Source: Beta vulgaris subsp. vulgaris (lineage: Eukaryota; Streptophyta; Magnoliopsida; Caryophyllales; Amaranthaceae). From it: a stretch of 64,000 nucleotides of DNA. Positions 22,254 to 33,105 of the stretch are shown one piece after another. The position numbers and the translations under genes were made by a program. The stretch is from assembly GCF_026745355.1 (NCBI RefSeq), contig NC_079202.1, forward strand, positions 30,252,070-30,316,069, written 5' to 3'. Each line of letters opens with the position of its first letter. Position 1 is the first letter of the stretch. The notes beneath the pieces were generated by a model. The model made no database searches. It was not told where the DNA came from and was given only the letters and a program-made list of their open reading frames with translations.

Positions 22254-23455
22254 AAGTATAATCATGTAAATCATACATTTTATAAGATTTTTGACCATGT
22301 GGATATCCCAAAAATATGCATTTCTTGCTTTCGTGTCAAATTTATCTCTATGTACATTCATGTTATAAGCATAACATAAATAACCAAATACTCTTAGGGG
22401 TCGTTTGGTTCAAACTTAGGAATGTAAAGGGAATGGGATGGGATGACAGGATGGAATGGAAATGGAATATGTTACCTTGAACACTTGTTTGTTTTGATGT
22501 AGGAATGGAATCATTGTCCAAATGACTCCCTTACTTTTTGTTTGGTTCAACTTATTAGTAGAATCAGTTTTTATTAATATCACTCTTATTTGTATAATCA
22601 ACATGAAAATATCTTTTTATATATAAATTGTTAAAAAATACATTAAATTTTGAAATTTTCTACAAAATTCAAAATTTTATAGAAAATTCAAAAAAACTAC
22701 ACTAATTTTGTTATAAATATTATATTAAATTAAAAAAAACTCTAAATAAATGTTATTTTAATGCCTAAAATTTTATGTGAAAACAATGTAGCAACATAAG
22801 TATTCACTTCTAAACAAATAAGATAACTTCAATTATACTTCTTACACAATAAAAACCAAGTTCTATTTCATCAACTAGCAACTTCTTCCGATAATTATAT
22901 CCAAAAAGTATGCATATATTTATAAGATAAACATGACAAAAGTTTGAAAACTAGACGGTAACAACCGAATTGATCAAAAGCATACAAGGGAGACTACTTT
23001 TTAAGAAGATCCAACACATATTGCTTCTACATACTAGGAGGAGCTTGAAGGAAGATCCGAAGTTTTGGTTCTTCTCCAATCAAAATGGTAGCAGCTTGAA
23101 GAGTCTCGAAAGGAGATAAACTTTCTAACTTCATCACCTCCTTTAAGACATTGTTGCTCTTATCATCCTTTAGTTGCTCCCTTTCTTCGTCTTTTGACCA
23201 AGCATACGCCATGTAGCTAGATTTGAGCTCATATCACCAAATATTTTTCCAAAATTGCTCGAAACATTAAGAAGAGCAACAGACAAGTCTCTGTTTCATC
23301 CTTCTTTCTCTCCTTTGGTATCTTGTCCTTTACCTTGGGATTCTTCAGCACCTTTGCTTTCTTCATGGGAGGTTCAAGACCCTCACTAGTTGTCTCAATA
23401 GCTGGCTTCTTCCCCTTTACTATGGTGGAATCAGCATCATCGTCATCGTCATCAT

Positions 23456-24180
23456 TGTAGGAGTTAAGGCTTGGAAAAGCCTTGGCTCATTTTCTTGTTT
23501 GTCCCACATCGCTTGTGGGAGGGAGTTTTCTCATGTTTATATACTTCCTCCCTCCTTCCATCTATTGAGTTGTGACTAGAGATGCTTTTGTGGTTGGATG
23601 ATATGTTGGGTTTGGGCTTGCTATCACACACGCGCGCCGCCCGCCCGGACCGGGCCAGGGCCATGGGCCATGGGCCATGGGCCTTGGGCCTTGGGCCTTG
23701 GGCCTTGGGCCTTGGGCCTTGGGCCTTGGGCCTTGGGCCTTGGGCCTTGGGCTTAACTTAACTAAAGTTTTGGACCCGGGAGCTACGCGTATGTGGCCGT
23801 TGGAATTCTGTAACGTTTTACCGTTACAGTATTCATGGCAATCCCTAATTATCCGCCATTGATTTCTGTCTTGATTACTATCCGTTTTTTGGCTTGATTC
23901 TTCCCTATAAAATCAGAGCCATTCTGTTCAGTCAGAAACACACAAAACAACAAACACTCTTCTCTCTTCTCTTTTCTCTTCCTGGGTTTTCGTGCTATTC
24001 TCTAAAGCTTAGTTTGCTAGTGGTGGCATTCTGAGCTACTGTGTTAACCTTGGGGAGCATTCCGGCCAAGATCGATAACCACCAGTGTCGGGCCGTAATC
24101 GCTTTCAAGTCAGTGATCTCCTATCACGGCACAGTATTTGAAAGCTTATTTTCTGCCTTTGCGAACCGATTATTCCAACA
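23456..24180 (+). repeat. 5' LTR of Copia A
   Basis: 725 bp. It holds a block of repeated gggccatgggcc/gggccttgggcc words (23645-23752), a TATA box (tataaaa, 23906-23912) and a CT-rich transcript start region. At 24095-24108 it holds gtaatcgctttcaa, which is complementary to the bases just after the LTR. Confidence 0.95.
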
Positions 24181-24196
24181 ATTTGAAAGCGATTAC
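24181..24196 (+). promoter_or_regulatory. Non-canonical primer-binding position of Copia A, complementary to the LTR
   Basis: The bases directly after the LTR, atttgaaagcgattac, contain no TGG and match no tRNA 3' end that I recognise. Fourteen of them (24183-24196) are the exact reverse complement of 24095-24108 inside the LTR. With one G-U pair and one more A-U pair the stem extends to 16 bp, so the 3' side of the LTR segment abuts the LTR end. gag starts at 24208, only 27 nt after the LTR. Confidence 0.75.
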
Positions 24197-24207
24197 TAAT
24201 ATTTGCA

Positions 24208-27200
24208 ATGGCAGAAAGTTCAACCAAATCAATGGCTCACCTGTCCAAACTTGAGTCCCTTGATGGAAATAACTACAAACGCTGGGCTCAAAAACTTCTT
24301 ATGTTTTTCGAGCAACTGGATATTGACTATGTCTTGTTCAGTGACTGTCCCACTGCCATTACGGCTACTGCTGATTCAATTCTCCTTCTGCTGCTGTCAT
24401 TAAACAGAATGAGGATAAAATTCTGAAATATGAAAAAGATAATAAAACAGTTCGTTTCCATCTCCTTAATCTGATGACTAATAATTTGTTTGATTTGTTC
24501 ATGGTTCATAAGTCATCAAACTGATTTGGGAGGCCCTTGAGAAAAAATATGGGGATGATGTGCTGGGAAACAGAAATACGTTGTAGGAAAGTGGCTGGCT
24601 TTCCAAATGGTTGATGACAAACCTGTCATGGACCAAGTTCATGTCTATGAGAATCTGTGTGCTGATGTTTTAAATGAGGACATGAAAATTTGTGAGGTTT
24701 TAGGCCAATGTTCTGCTGGAAAAGTTTCCTCCTTCCTGGAGGGAGTTCCGTAACAATCTGAAACATAGGAAAGAGTTCCTGTCTCTTCAGGATCTAATCA
24801 GTCACATGAGGATCGAAGAGGCCAACCGAATCAAGGATAATCAGGACTCGGTTCTTGTCAATGTTACCAAAGCCAATCTGGTGGAATCTGCTGCTGCGCC
24901 AGGTTCTGACAAGTTCAAGGGTAAGGGTAAGAAGGTGTTCAACAAGGGTAAGAAGCAAGGAAAAGTGAACAAACCAAGTGGTAAGATTCAAAAGAACTTT
25001 TGTATGCTATGTGTGTGGAAAGCCTGATCATAAGGCTTACCAATTCCTCAACGCCAAGGTTCTGTCCAAAAAGAAACTCCTCAAGCTAACCTTGCTGTTT
25101 CGGATGAATTATTGCTGCTGTGGTTGTTGAAGCAAATCTGGTCGAAAATCGTTCTGACTGGATTTGGACACCGGGGCTTCAAGGCATTTCTGTTCGAACA
25201 AGGAGCTGCTCCATGACTTCCAGGATGCAACAGAAGGTGAGTGCGTCTACATGGGGAAGCAGCAACTGCTGGAGTGCTTGGACATGGAAAGGTCACTCTA
25301 AAACTTACCTCTGGAAAAACCCTCTCCCTTTCAAATGTCTTGTATGTTCCTACTATGCGTCGTAACCTAGTGTCTGGTGCCTTGTTAAACAAAGCTGGTT
25401 TGAAAATTGTTTTTGAGGCTGACAAGGTTGTAATGACTCGTGGTGGGGAATTTGTGGGGAAAGGGTATCTGAGTGGGGGTTTGTTTATTTTAAATGTTGC
25501 TTCTTCTGTATCTGCTATTAATAAAACTGTTTGTGGTTCTGCTTATATTGCTGAGTCTTTAAATTTATGGCACGGTAGATTAGGACATGTGAATGTTGCT
25601 TCTATTAAGAGACTAAGGACCTTAGAATTGATTCCTAATCTGTCCTCAACCGAGTTTTCTAAGTGTCCTATTTGTGTTGAAGCAAAATTTACCAAGAAAC
25701 CTTGCAAAACTGTGACTCAAAGGACCACCCAACTTCTAGAATTGGTTCATACAGACTTAGCTGACTTTCAGAACACTAGAAGTAGAGGAGGAAAATTCTG
25801 GTATATTTCCTTTGTTGATGATTACTCGAGGTTCACTAAGTTATACCTTCTTAAGACCAAAAGTGAGGCAGGGGAAGCTTTTTTGAAGTATAAGGCCGAG
25901 GTAGAAAACCAACTTGATAGGAAAATCAAGAGGGTTAGGTCTGATAGGGGTAGAGAATATGAGAACTTCTCTTGGAATGACCATTGTGAGAAATTGGGAA
26001 TCATTCATGAACTTAGTGCTCCTTATGTACCCCAACAAAATGGTATAGCTGAAAGGAAAAATAGGTCCTTGAAAAATATGATGAATGCTATGCTTGTAAG
26101 TTCTGGGTTGCCTGATGAAATGTGGGGGGAAGCTGTTCTTTCAGCTTGTCATGTTCTTAACCGAGTTCCTCACAAAAGATTAGATAAGACCCCTTATGAG
26201 CTATGGAAGGGTTATCCTCCAAACTTGAGTTTTCTAGAGTGTGGGGGTGTCTAGCCAAAGTTGGGCTTCCTGACTATAAAAAGTCAAACATAGGACCTAA
26301 GACTTTTGATGCTGTATTCATTGGTTATGCTCATGCTGCATATAGATTCATGTCTTTGAGTGATAGGTCTATCTGTGAGTACAGAGATGCTGAGTTTTTT
26401 GAACATGTTTTTCCTTTGAAAAAAGGTGATGTTGCATCTGTGCCTTCTTGTTCTTCTCCTGCTGTTGATTTATCTACTTGTTCTACGCATGATGTTCTAC
26501 CTACTGTGATACTCCTGCTGATTTGACTTTGAGTAGTAGTTCAGTTGACATGCATGCTAGTAGTTCTCTGTCGTAGATGAGCCTAGGAGAAGTAAGAGAC
26601 CTAGAGTAGCAAAAGACTTTGGTTCTGATTTTGTTACTGCTTTTCTATCTGAAAGTTCTTGTGTTGACTTGTTGAGTGATGAACTAGTTTATGCTTTCAT
26701 GATAGAAGAGGACCCAAAGACCTTTGATGAGGCAATGAGATCTGTGGATGCCAGTTTTTGGAAAGAGGCCATTAAGAGCGAGTTAGATTCCATAGTGTCT
26801 AACTCTACTTGGGAGTTGACTGACTTACCTAAGGGATCAAAGACCATAGATAGTAAATGGATCTTTAAAAAGAAATTGAGACCTGATGGAACTATGAGAG
26901 GTTTAAAGCTAGGCTTGTCATCAGGGGCTTCACTCAGAGGAAAGGACTAGATTACTTTGACACTTATTCTCCTGTGACTAAGATAGCCACTATTAGGACC
27001 CTGCTTGCTCTTGCTGCTATTCATGACTTAGTTATACATCAGATGGATGTTAAGACTGCTTTCCTGAATGGTGACTTAGAGGAGGAGATTTACATGTCTC
27101 AACCTGAGGGTTTCGTGGTGTTAGGTCAAGAAGATAAAGTGTGCAAATTGAGGAAGTCCTTATATGGTCTCAAACAAGCACCAAAACAATGGTATGAAAA

Positions 27201-28248
27201 ATTTGATAGTACTGTGGGTCAAATGGTTTCATTGTAAACAATTCTGATTCTTGTGTTTATTCAAAATTGATAGGATCAGATTGTGTGATTATATGTCTTT
27301 ATGTGGATGACATGCTGATTTTTGGTAACAACTTAAAGGTGGTTAATGATACTAAACTTTTCTTGTCTTCAAAATTTGAGATGAAAGATTTGGGGGAAGC
27401 TGATGTGATTTTAGGAGTCAGACTTAAGAGAGTCTCCGGTCGCATTTCCCTTAGCCAGTCTCATTATGTGGAAAAGGTGCTTAAAAAGTTTAATTCCTTT
27501 GATGTTGTTCCAGTGAGTTCTCCCTATGATTCTAGTATTCATTTGACCAAGAACTTAGGTGAAAGTGTCTCTCAAAGTGAATATGCGAAAATCATAGGTA
27601 GTTTGATGTACCTCATGAACTGTACTCGACCTGACATAGCTTATGCAGTGAGTAGACTTAGTAGATATACACATAACCCTAGTAATGAACACTGGAGTGC
27701 CTTCATCGTCTTCTCAGATACCTAAAAGGAACTGTTGATTTTTGTTTGCACTATTCTAAATTTCCTGCTGTTCTTGAAGGATTTTGTGATGCAAACTGGG
27801 TATCTGGTAATGATGAGATCAGTTCAACTAGTGGCTATGTGTTTACCCTTGGTGGTGGTGCTATATCGTGGAAGTCTTCGAAACAGACTTGTATAGCACG
27901 TTCCACCATGGAGTCTGAGTTCATTGCCCTCGAGTTGGCAGGGCAAGAAGCTGAATGGTTGAGAAACTTGTTGTCTGATGTTCCTTATGGGGTGGACAGA
28001 GTTCACCTGTCTCTCTTCATTGTGATTCTCAAGCAGCCATTGGTGTTGCTAAGAACAGTGTCTACAATGGTAAGAAGAGACACATACGGATCAGACATGG
28101 AGTCGTCAAACAACTCCTGAAAAATGGGGTGATTTCTTTGGACTATGTGAGGTCCGAAAGAAATCTTGCAGACCCCTTTACTAAGGGGTTATCTAGGAGA
28201 GTTGTCCTAGAGTCGTCGAGGGGGATGGGGCTAAAGCCCATTAGTTGA
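24208..28248 (+). pseudogene. Copia A polyprotein (gag-protease-integrase-RT-RNase H), frameshifted
   Basis: It starts MAESSTKSMAHLSKL, with the gag text NNYKRWAQKLLMFF. A zinc knuckle is degraded near 25005-25040 (CGKPDHKAYQF, last Cys lost). The integrase (25571-26254) has HGRLGHVN, HTDL, SDRGREY and PQQNGIAERKNR, so the Asp, Asp and Glu are all present. RT begins near 26850 ([16 protein letters not shown]; catalytic YVDDM at 27301-27315). RNase H (27780-28245) shows GFCDANW, the start of SMTMESEF-like [10 protein letters not shown], and LADPFTKG. At least six frame changes break it, including ones near 24385, 25060, 26255, 27230 and 27725. Confidence 0.92.
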
Positions 28249-28784
28249 GATCTTATGGTGGATACCCGTTTGTGGTCAAACGAAGCCATGAAATCTTAAC
28301 TTGCACTACATTTCCCATCCCTATGACACATGGTAGTGCTTTTATCCATAGCCTATTGGTGGTGCTTCTGAGACGCACTTGATGGATATACATTGAGAGG
28401 TTGAGCATTTTGCTCTTAATAGTTCCATATCCCTTCGGGGTGGTGTTATTGAGAAACACTTGATGGACTACCTACGTAAGTGTGGAGGTTAAGCCGCCTT
28501 CTATGAAAGACTGGGCTGTCTTTCTAGAGCACTTATTAGACCCAAGGAACGCATGGCTATAAAGCGCTTGTGATGTATCGCGGAGATTGCACGATCTTAA
28601 GGTAGGTATGTGTTGTGGGGTCTCAACGGAACTCTGGTGAGTTCAAGAGTAATTCACTCACTAGATAGTAAGTTGTTGCCTCATTTCACTATGCATCAAT
28701 TCAAATCGAAAGATATTGGTGCTTAAGTACTTTCCTTTCCTTACCCAGGAATTTCTTTTGCTTTTCTGAGCCTTTGTGGGGGAT
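28249..28784 (+). other. 3' untranslated region and polypurine tract of Copia A
   Basis: Non-coding. It ends tttgtgggggat just before the 3' LTR, a purine run fitting the plus-strand primer. Confidence 0.7.
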
Positions 28785-29520
28785 TGTAGGAGTTAAGGCT
28801 TGGAAAAGCCTTGGCTCATTTTCTTGTTTGTCCCACATTGCTTGTGGGAGGGATTTTCTCATGTTTATATACTTCCTCCCTCCTTCCATCTATTGAGTTG
28901 TGACTAGAGATGCTTTTGTGGTTGGATGATATGTTGGGTTTGGGCTTGCTATCACACACGCGCGCGCCGCCCGCCCGGACCGGGCCAGGGCCATGGGCCA
29001 TGGGCCATGGGCCTTGGGCCTTGGGCCATGGGCCTTGGGCCTTGGGCCTTGGGCCTTGGGCCTTGGGCCTTGGGCTTTGGGCTTTGGGGAATAAACTTAA
29101 CTTAACTAAAGTTTTGGACCCGGGAGCTACGCGTATGTGGCCGTTGGAATTCTGTAACGTTTTACCGTTACAGTATTCATGGCAATCCCTAATTATCCGC
29201 CCATTGATTTCTGTCTTGATTACTATCCGTTTTTTGGCTTGATTCTTCCCTATAAAATCAGAGCCATTCTGTTCAGTCAGAAACACACAAAACAACAAAC
29301 ACTCTTCTCTCTTCTCTTTTCTCTTCCTGGGTTTTCGTGCTATTCTCTAAAGCTTAGTTTGCTAGTGGTGGCATTCTGAGCTACTGTGTTAACCTTGGGG
29401 AGCATTCCGGCCAAGATCGATAACCACCAGTGTCGGGCCGTCTTTCAAGTCAGTGATCTCCTATCACGGCACAGTATTTGAAAGCTTATTTTCTGCCTTT
29501 GCGAACCGATTATTCCAACA
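28785..29520 (+). repeat. 3' LTR of Copia A
   Basis: 736 bp, nearly identical to 23456-24180. The GGGCC-type block (28985-29085) is of slightly different composition and length. The segment matching 24091-24110 reads ggccgtctttcaagt (29437-29450 region) and lacks the five bases aatcg. Confidence 0.95.
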
Positions 29521-29770
29521 ATCATCACTATCAAGTGTCACTCATTAGTTGTCTCTACTTCCATTTTTTTGATTGCTCCAACATATGACTCCGCCACATC
29601 TCCAGTATCTCGATCTTTCCCATAAATTTCAGCAAGTGTCTCGAAGTGTGGAAATGGCGCCCCATAAAGCCCCTTGGCTTTCTTGTGAGTCTACAACATG
29701 GAAAGTAATGTTTAGTCCTTTTCATGACGAGGTAGATTCAGTGAAAAAATATGCATTCTACATATGAAGC

Positions 29771-29882
29771 TTACAAAAAAAAGACAATCTGTGTAAAAAA
29801 TACAGTCTGTGTAAAAAAGACAATCTATGTAAAAAAAATGCAATCTGTGTAAAAAAGACAATATGTGTAAAAAAATGCAAAC
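29771..29882. repeat. Minisatellite in the PIF/Harbinger intron
   Basis: About six imperfect units of roughly 17-18 bp (gtgtaaaaaagacaatct, with variants tgcaatct and cagtct). It lies in the intron of the Myb-like ORF. Confidence 0.8.
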
Positions 29883-29885
29883 TTT

Positions 29886-31210
29886 TTGCTGCTCTGTGCA
29901 TATGGGAAATCAAGTATGACTACATATGAAAGAAAGACAATATGTGTCCACTGCACAAACCATTGCAAGTGTAAAAAAATTGAACATATAAATAAGCCAA
30001 CTAATCACAAAGCCAAATTTTATGCAGCCTCTTCTTATGCACTTTATTCACTCAGTTTTGCCTTCTTTGAGTTCAGCACATTCACAAACTGAGAGCAAAG
30101 TAAATATATAAACGAGAAACTATAGCCTTATTTTTCCTAATAAGCTAGTTTATCATGATGCACAGGTAATTTCAGTAAACTCAACAGTCTCTATTATCCA
30201 CTTTTTGCTAATTCATAGGATCACTGCTGCTTCTTCAACTCATCAGCCAGGCAATAGTTTAATGACATTGTTGCTCATGGTGGGTGGGATGATTGGGACC
30301 ATAACAACAACAAAAACAAGTAAGTGGCACTACTTTCTCATATAAACACAATCATCCTTCACTTGTCTATTTCATTACCAAAAGAAAAGAATAGAATTAA
30401 GCTAAATTATTTTCAACTGAAATGAGGTAATAATGCAGCCTTTCAGCCTGGTGTTAATCTGAGATAAAATGTAATTATAGCTGGACAGCCTGACCCTTTC
30501 TGCTAGTTTCTTTGGCTTTTTCTATCATAGGGTAATAGAGTATGATGCTACTTATGGAAATTTGTGTTGAACATTCTAATTGTTGATTACTAGTTGAACG
30601 TTACAAATAAGATATCTTATTTTCGTTTCACCTGCTAAGATAAATCTTACACAATTTATCTATCACATGTTCTATTAGTACTAATATCTTGTTCAACATT
30701 AGACTATACTCACTGATTGGTGTTTTGTGCTTAAATTTTGGAAAGTTAGAAGTTATGCTTGTTGTTATGGACTATATGATCTATAACTTAAAACGAGGAA
30801 GGATATAATATAAAGTTTCTTAAAATGAAAAGGAAGATGAACTAATTTGCACTTTTTGTATTTTTTTACTAAATGTGCATATTAAACCGAATATGCATAT
30901 TATAGATTTTAAATTGCAAGTAATAGTTCTTGAAAAATAAGATGCATATGCACATACAACTGCTACTAATTCATAGAACCTAATTTATTGCCCTCATGCT
31001 TTCTCAATAGCACGCAGCCAGGTCGAACAATGGCCACAATGAACCTAATATCTTATTTTGCAGTTTATGTTGGTGTTAACAGAACAAGATACATTGTTCC
31101 TATTTCTTTGTTAAGCAGACCAGAATTTCAGAGTAATAATAACAAAAAATATTCCCTGACGATGTATATAATACCTAAAGTCATATTAGCAAATATGAGG
31201 AAGTGAGAGA
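29886..31210. other. Intron of the PIF/Harbinger Myb-like ORF
   Basis: AT-rich, no other element recognised. The donor (gtaaat at 31221) and acceptor (gtag, ending at 29691 on the minus strand) bound it. Confidence 0.6.
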
Positions 31211-31875
31211 GTGATATTTACCTTAGTCCAAGTAACAAAAACCGTTTTATTTGTTTGGAGCATCTTTCTTTCATCATCCCATGCAAATCCACTAATGGTT
31301 TACATCTCAGCCAAAGCAGTGTATCTTTTCTAAACAATGTTTTAGCTTTGACTCAATATGAGGTTCTGCTCTCAAACCACAAGAAGGCATCTTAGAATGA
31401 AGCATTTCCTCCAACTTGTTCCTGTAACCGCTTTTAAACCCATTTTCGCTCTTCCATTTGGGTCGGTAGCCAATTCGTGCAAAGGCTTTTATCAACACCT
31501 CATCCTCTTTTGGAGTCCAATAATGCTTGTTTTTTCCTCTTCCTCGGCTACCTCCCTCTTGGCTTACTTGATTTGTTACATCCCCTTCCATCCTATCAAG
31601 TATCATATATTATAGCTATGGGAATTGGCAAAACTAGCAGTACAACAATTTTAACAAAAGCAGAAGAACAATGCTATTAAATAGGAGAATTCTTAATCAG
31701 ATACAATAGAACACCAACTAGTAAAAAATAGTAAGAAGGCATCCTATAAGAATAAGCATTGAGATTAAATTTGCCAAAAGTTATCAATAACTTGAAATAT
31801 ATCCAATAGTTGCTACAACTTAAGTATCACAGGTACCTAGAAAGGAGCTGAAAACCCATCGCATTTGTCAATATG

Positions 31876-33105
31876 TCAAAGTTCATTGCCGAATTCTAGC
31901 TCTCCAACTATTAAACATATCTTGAGCGAGAGTGTTTCTGAGGTTAGTCTAGGAATCGGAGGTTTAAGAGTTGAAATGAACTCCATTTCGTCATCCGAAT
32001 CATCATCTGAATCATCGTCTTCAGATTCTTCATCGGAATAATAAGCTATGTCATCTGTAGCTATAATTCTCCTAATGAGATTGTGGATTAAACAACATGC
32101 AATGACAATGCGGCCTTGAGTCCGGATAGGAAAGAATGATGGACTTCTCAATATAGACCACCTCCCTTTTAGCAAACCAAAGCACCTCTCAATCACATTT
32201 CTAGCCCTAGCGTGTTTCATGTTGAAATACTCTTCGGTACTTCGTGGTGGGTTATCCGTCCATTATTTGAGATGATATCTTTGTCCCCTAAAAGGAGCTA
32301 AAAACCCATCGCATTTGGTGTATCCAGCATCAGTGAAGTAATACTTACCTATATTTGAAAAAAAAAAATAACTACATGTTTCCTATATATATTTAGAAAC
32401 TTTTTAGATATAGAATAATATGTTAAGTTACCTTGAGGAACCCTTAACCTATTTGGCCTCGAAATAGCATTCCGTAGCACACGGCAATCATGTGCATAAC
32501 CTTCCCACCCAGATAGCAAATAGACAAACTCTAGATTAGGCGTGCAAACCCCTAATACGTTCATGGCTATGGTGCCTTTCCTTGTTCGATACCTTGCTCT
32601 ATCTTTTGCCGGCACCCTCACATTAATGTATGTGCCATCTAATACACCTAAACAGTTCTACAATACAAGTAATAAACTTAAAATCATTTGAATTTAAAAC
32701 AATTCGACTACTAATACAATTCAATGGGCATAAAGAATTTAGGTGAAATACCTTGAAAGGTTTCCATCTATCATCTTCACAATCTTCGGCTATTGGTGTA
32801 GGTTTGGTAAGTAAGTGCTCATGTAACTTCAAGACAGTCGTAAGACAAAGGTGAAACTGTCTACTCACCATTTCTGCACTTCTAATGAAAAAGTGTCCAA
32901 TAGACCTATTTTTCTTATGGTGAGCTAATATATACATAAACATGGCTACTATCTCCTCAAGTGACATGTTTCGAGTCCCACTAAGTCCTCTTATATCTCT
33001 AAGAATCTCACAAAGCACATTAAAAGTATGTCTAGTCACTCGAGGTTCATTTTTACAAGATACATCACTCTCTTGAATTAGCCTTCTTAAAGTCTCCATA
33101 CACAT
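31876..33105 (-). pseudogene. PIF/Harbinger DDE transposase (one intron region, one internal stop)
   Basis: The N-terminal part (33105-32757) contains TRHTFNVLCEILRD and SLEEIVAMFMYIL. A probable intron follows (gtatttcacc .. ttgtag, 32755-32659). Next comes the catalytic part: LGVLDGTYI (first Asp), VPAKDRARYRTRKG and LSGWEGYAHDCRVLRNAI. A second intron (32431-~32347) precedes FTDAGYTKC (second Asp). The last part has RNVIERCFGLLKGRW (catalytic Glu) and CCLIHNLIRR, ending at 31876 after an acidic tail (DDDSDDDSDDE). An in-frame taa near 32255 sits where relatives have a Glu-Trp or similar. All three catalytic acids remain. Confidence 0.88.

Larger units (their letters stand above)
23456..29520 (+). 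mobile_element. Copia A: complete Ty1/copia element with two LTRs (6065 bp)
   Basis: LTRs at 23456-24180 and 28785-29520 start tgtaggagttaagg and end ttattccaaca. The host sequence atcat is duplicated at 23451-23455 and 29521-29525. The polyprotein region 24208-28248 runs gag, protease, integrase, RT, RNase H, the Ty1/copia order. It contains several frameshifts. It inserted into the Asp-coding run of the PIF/Harbinger Myb-like ORF. The two LTRs differ by few changes, so the insertion is fairly young. Confidence 0.95.
23027..31606 (-). pseudogene. Myb/SANT-like ORF of the PIF/Harbinger element, interrupted by Copia A
   Basis: Exon 1 (31590-31222) starts MEGDVTNQVS and carries a trihelix/Myb-like domain (YWTPKEDEVLIKAF, RNKLEEML). 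It ends with FAWDDERKMLQ and VTWTK before gtaaat. It has a frame change near 31310 and a stop near 31290. Exon 2 starts at 29690 (HKKAKGLYGAPFPHF, EIYGKDRDTG) and runs into Copia A at 29525. It resumes at 23455 with an Asp run (cat/gtc repeats), a Lys-rich stretch and the C-terminal end (APPSM, 23027). In this superfamily the Myb-like protein acts with the transposase in DNA binding and transposition. Confidence 0.8.

Noticed and set aside
28910..29242. 110-codon frame over the GGGCC repeat block
   Set aside because: Periodic Gly-Pro-Trp-Ala text made by the LTR repeat; the same block occurs in the other LTR.
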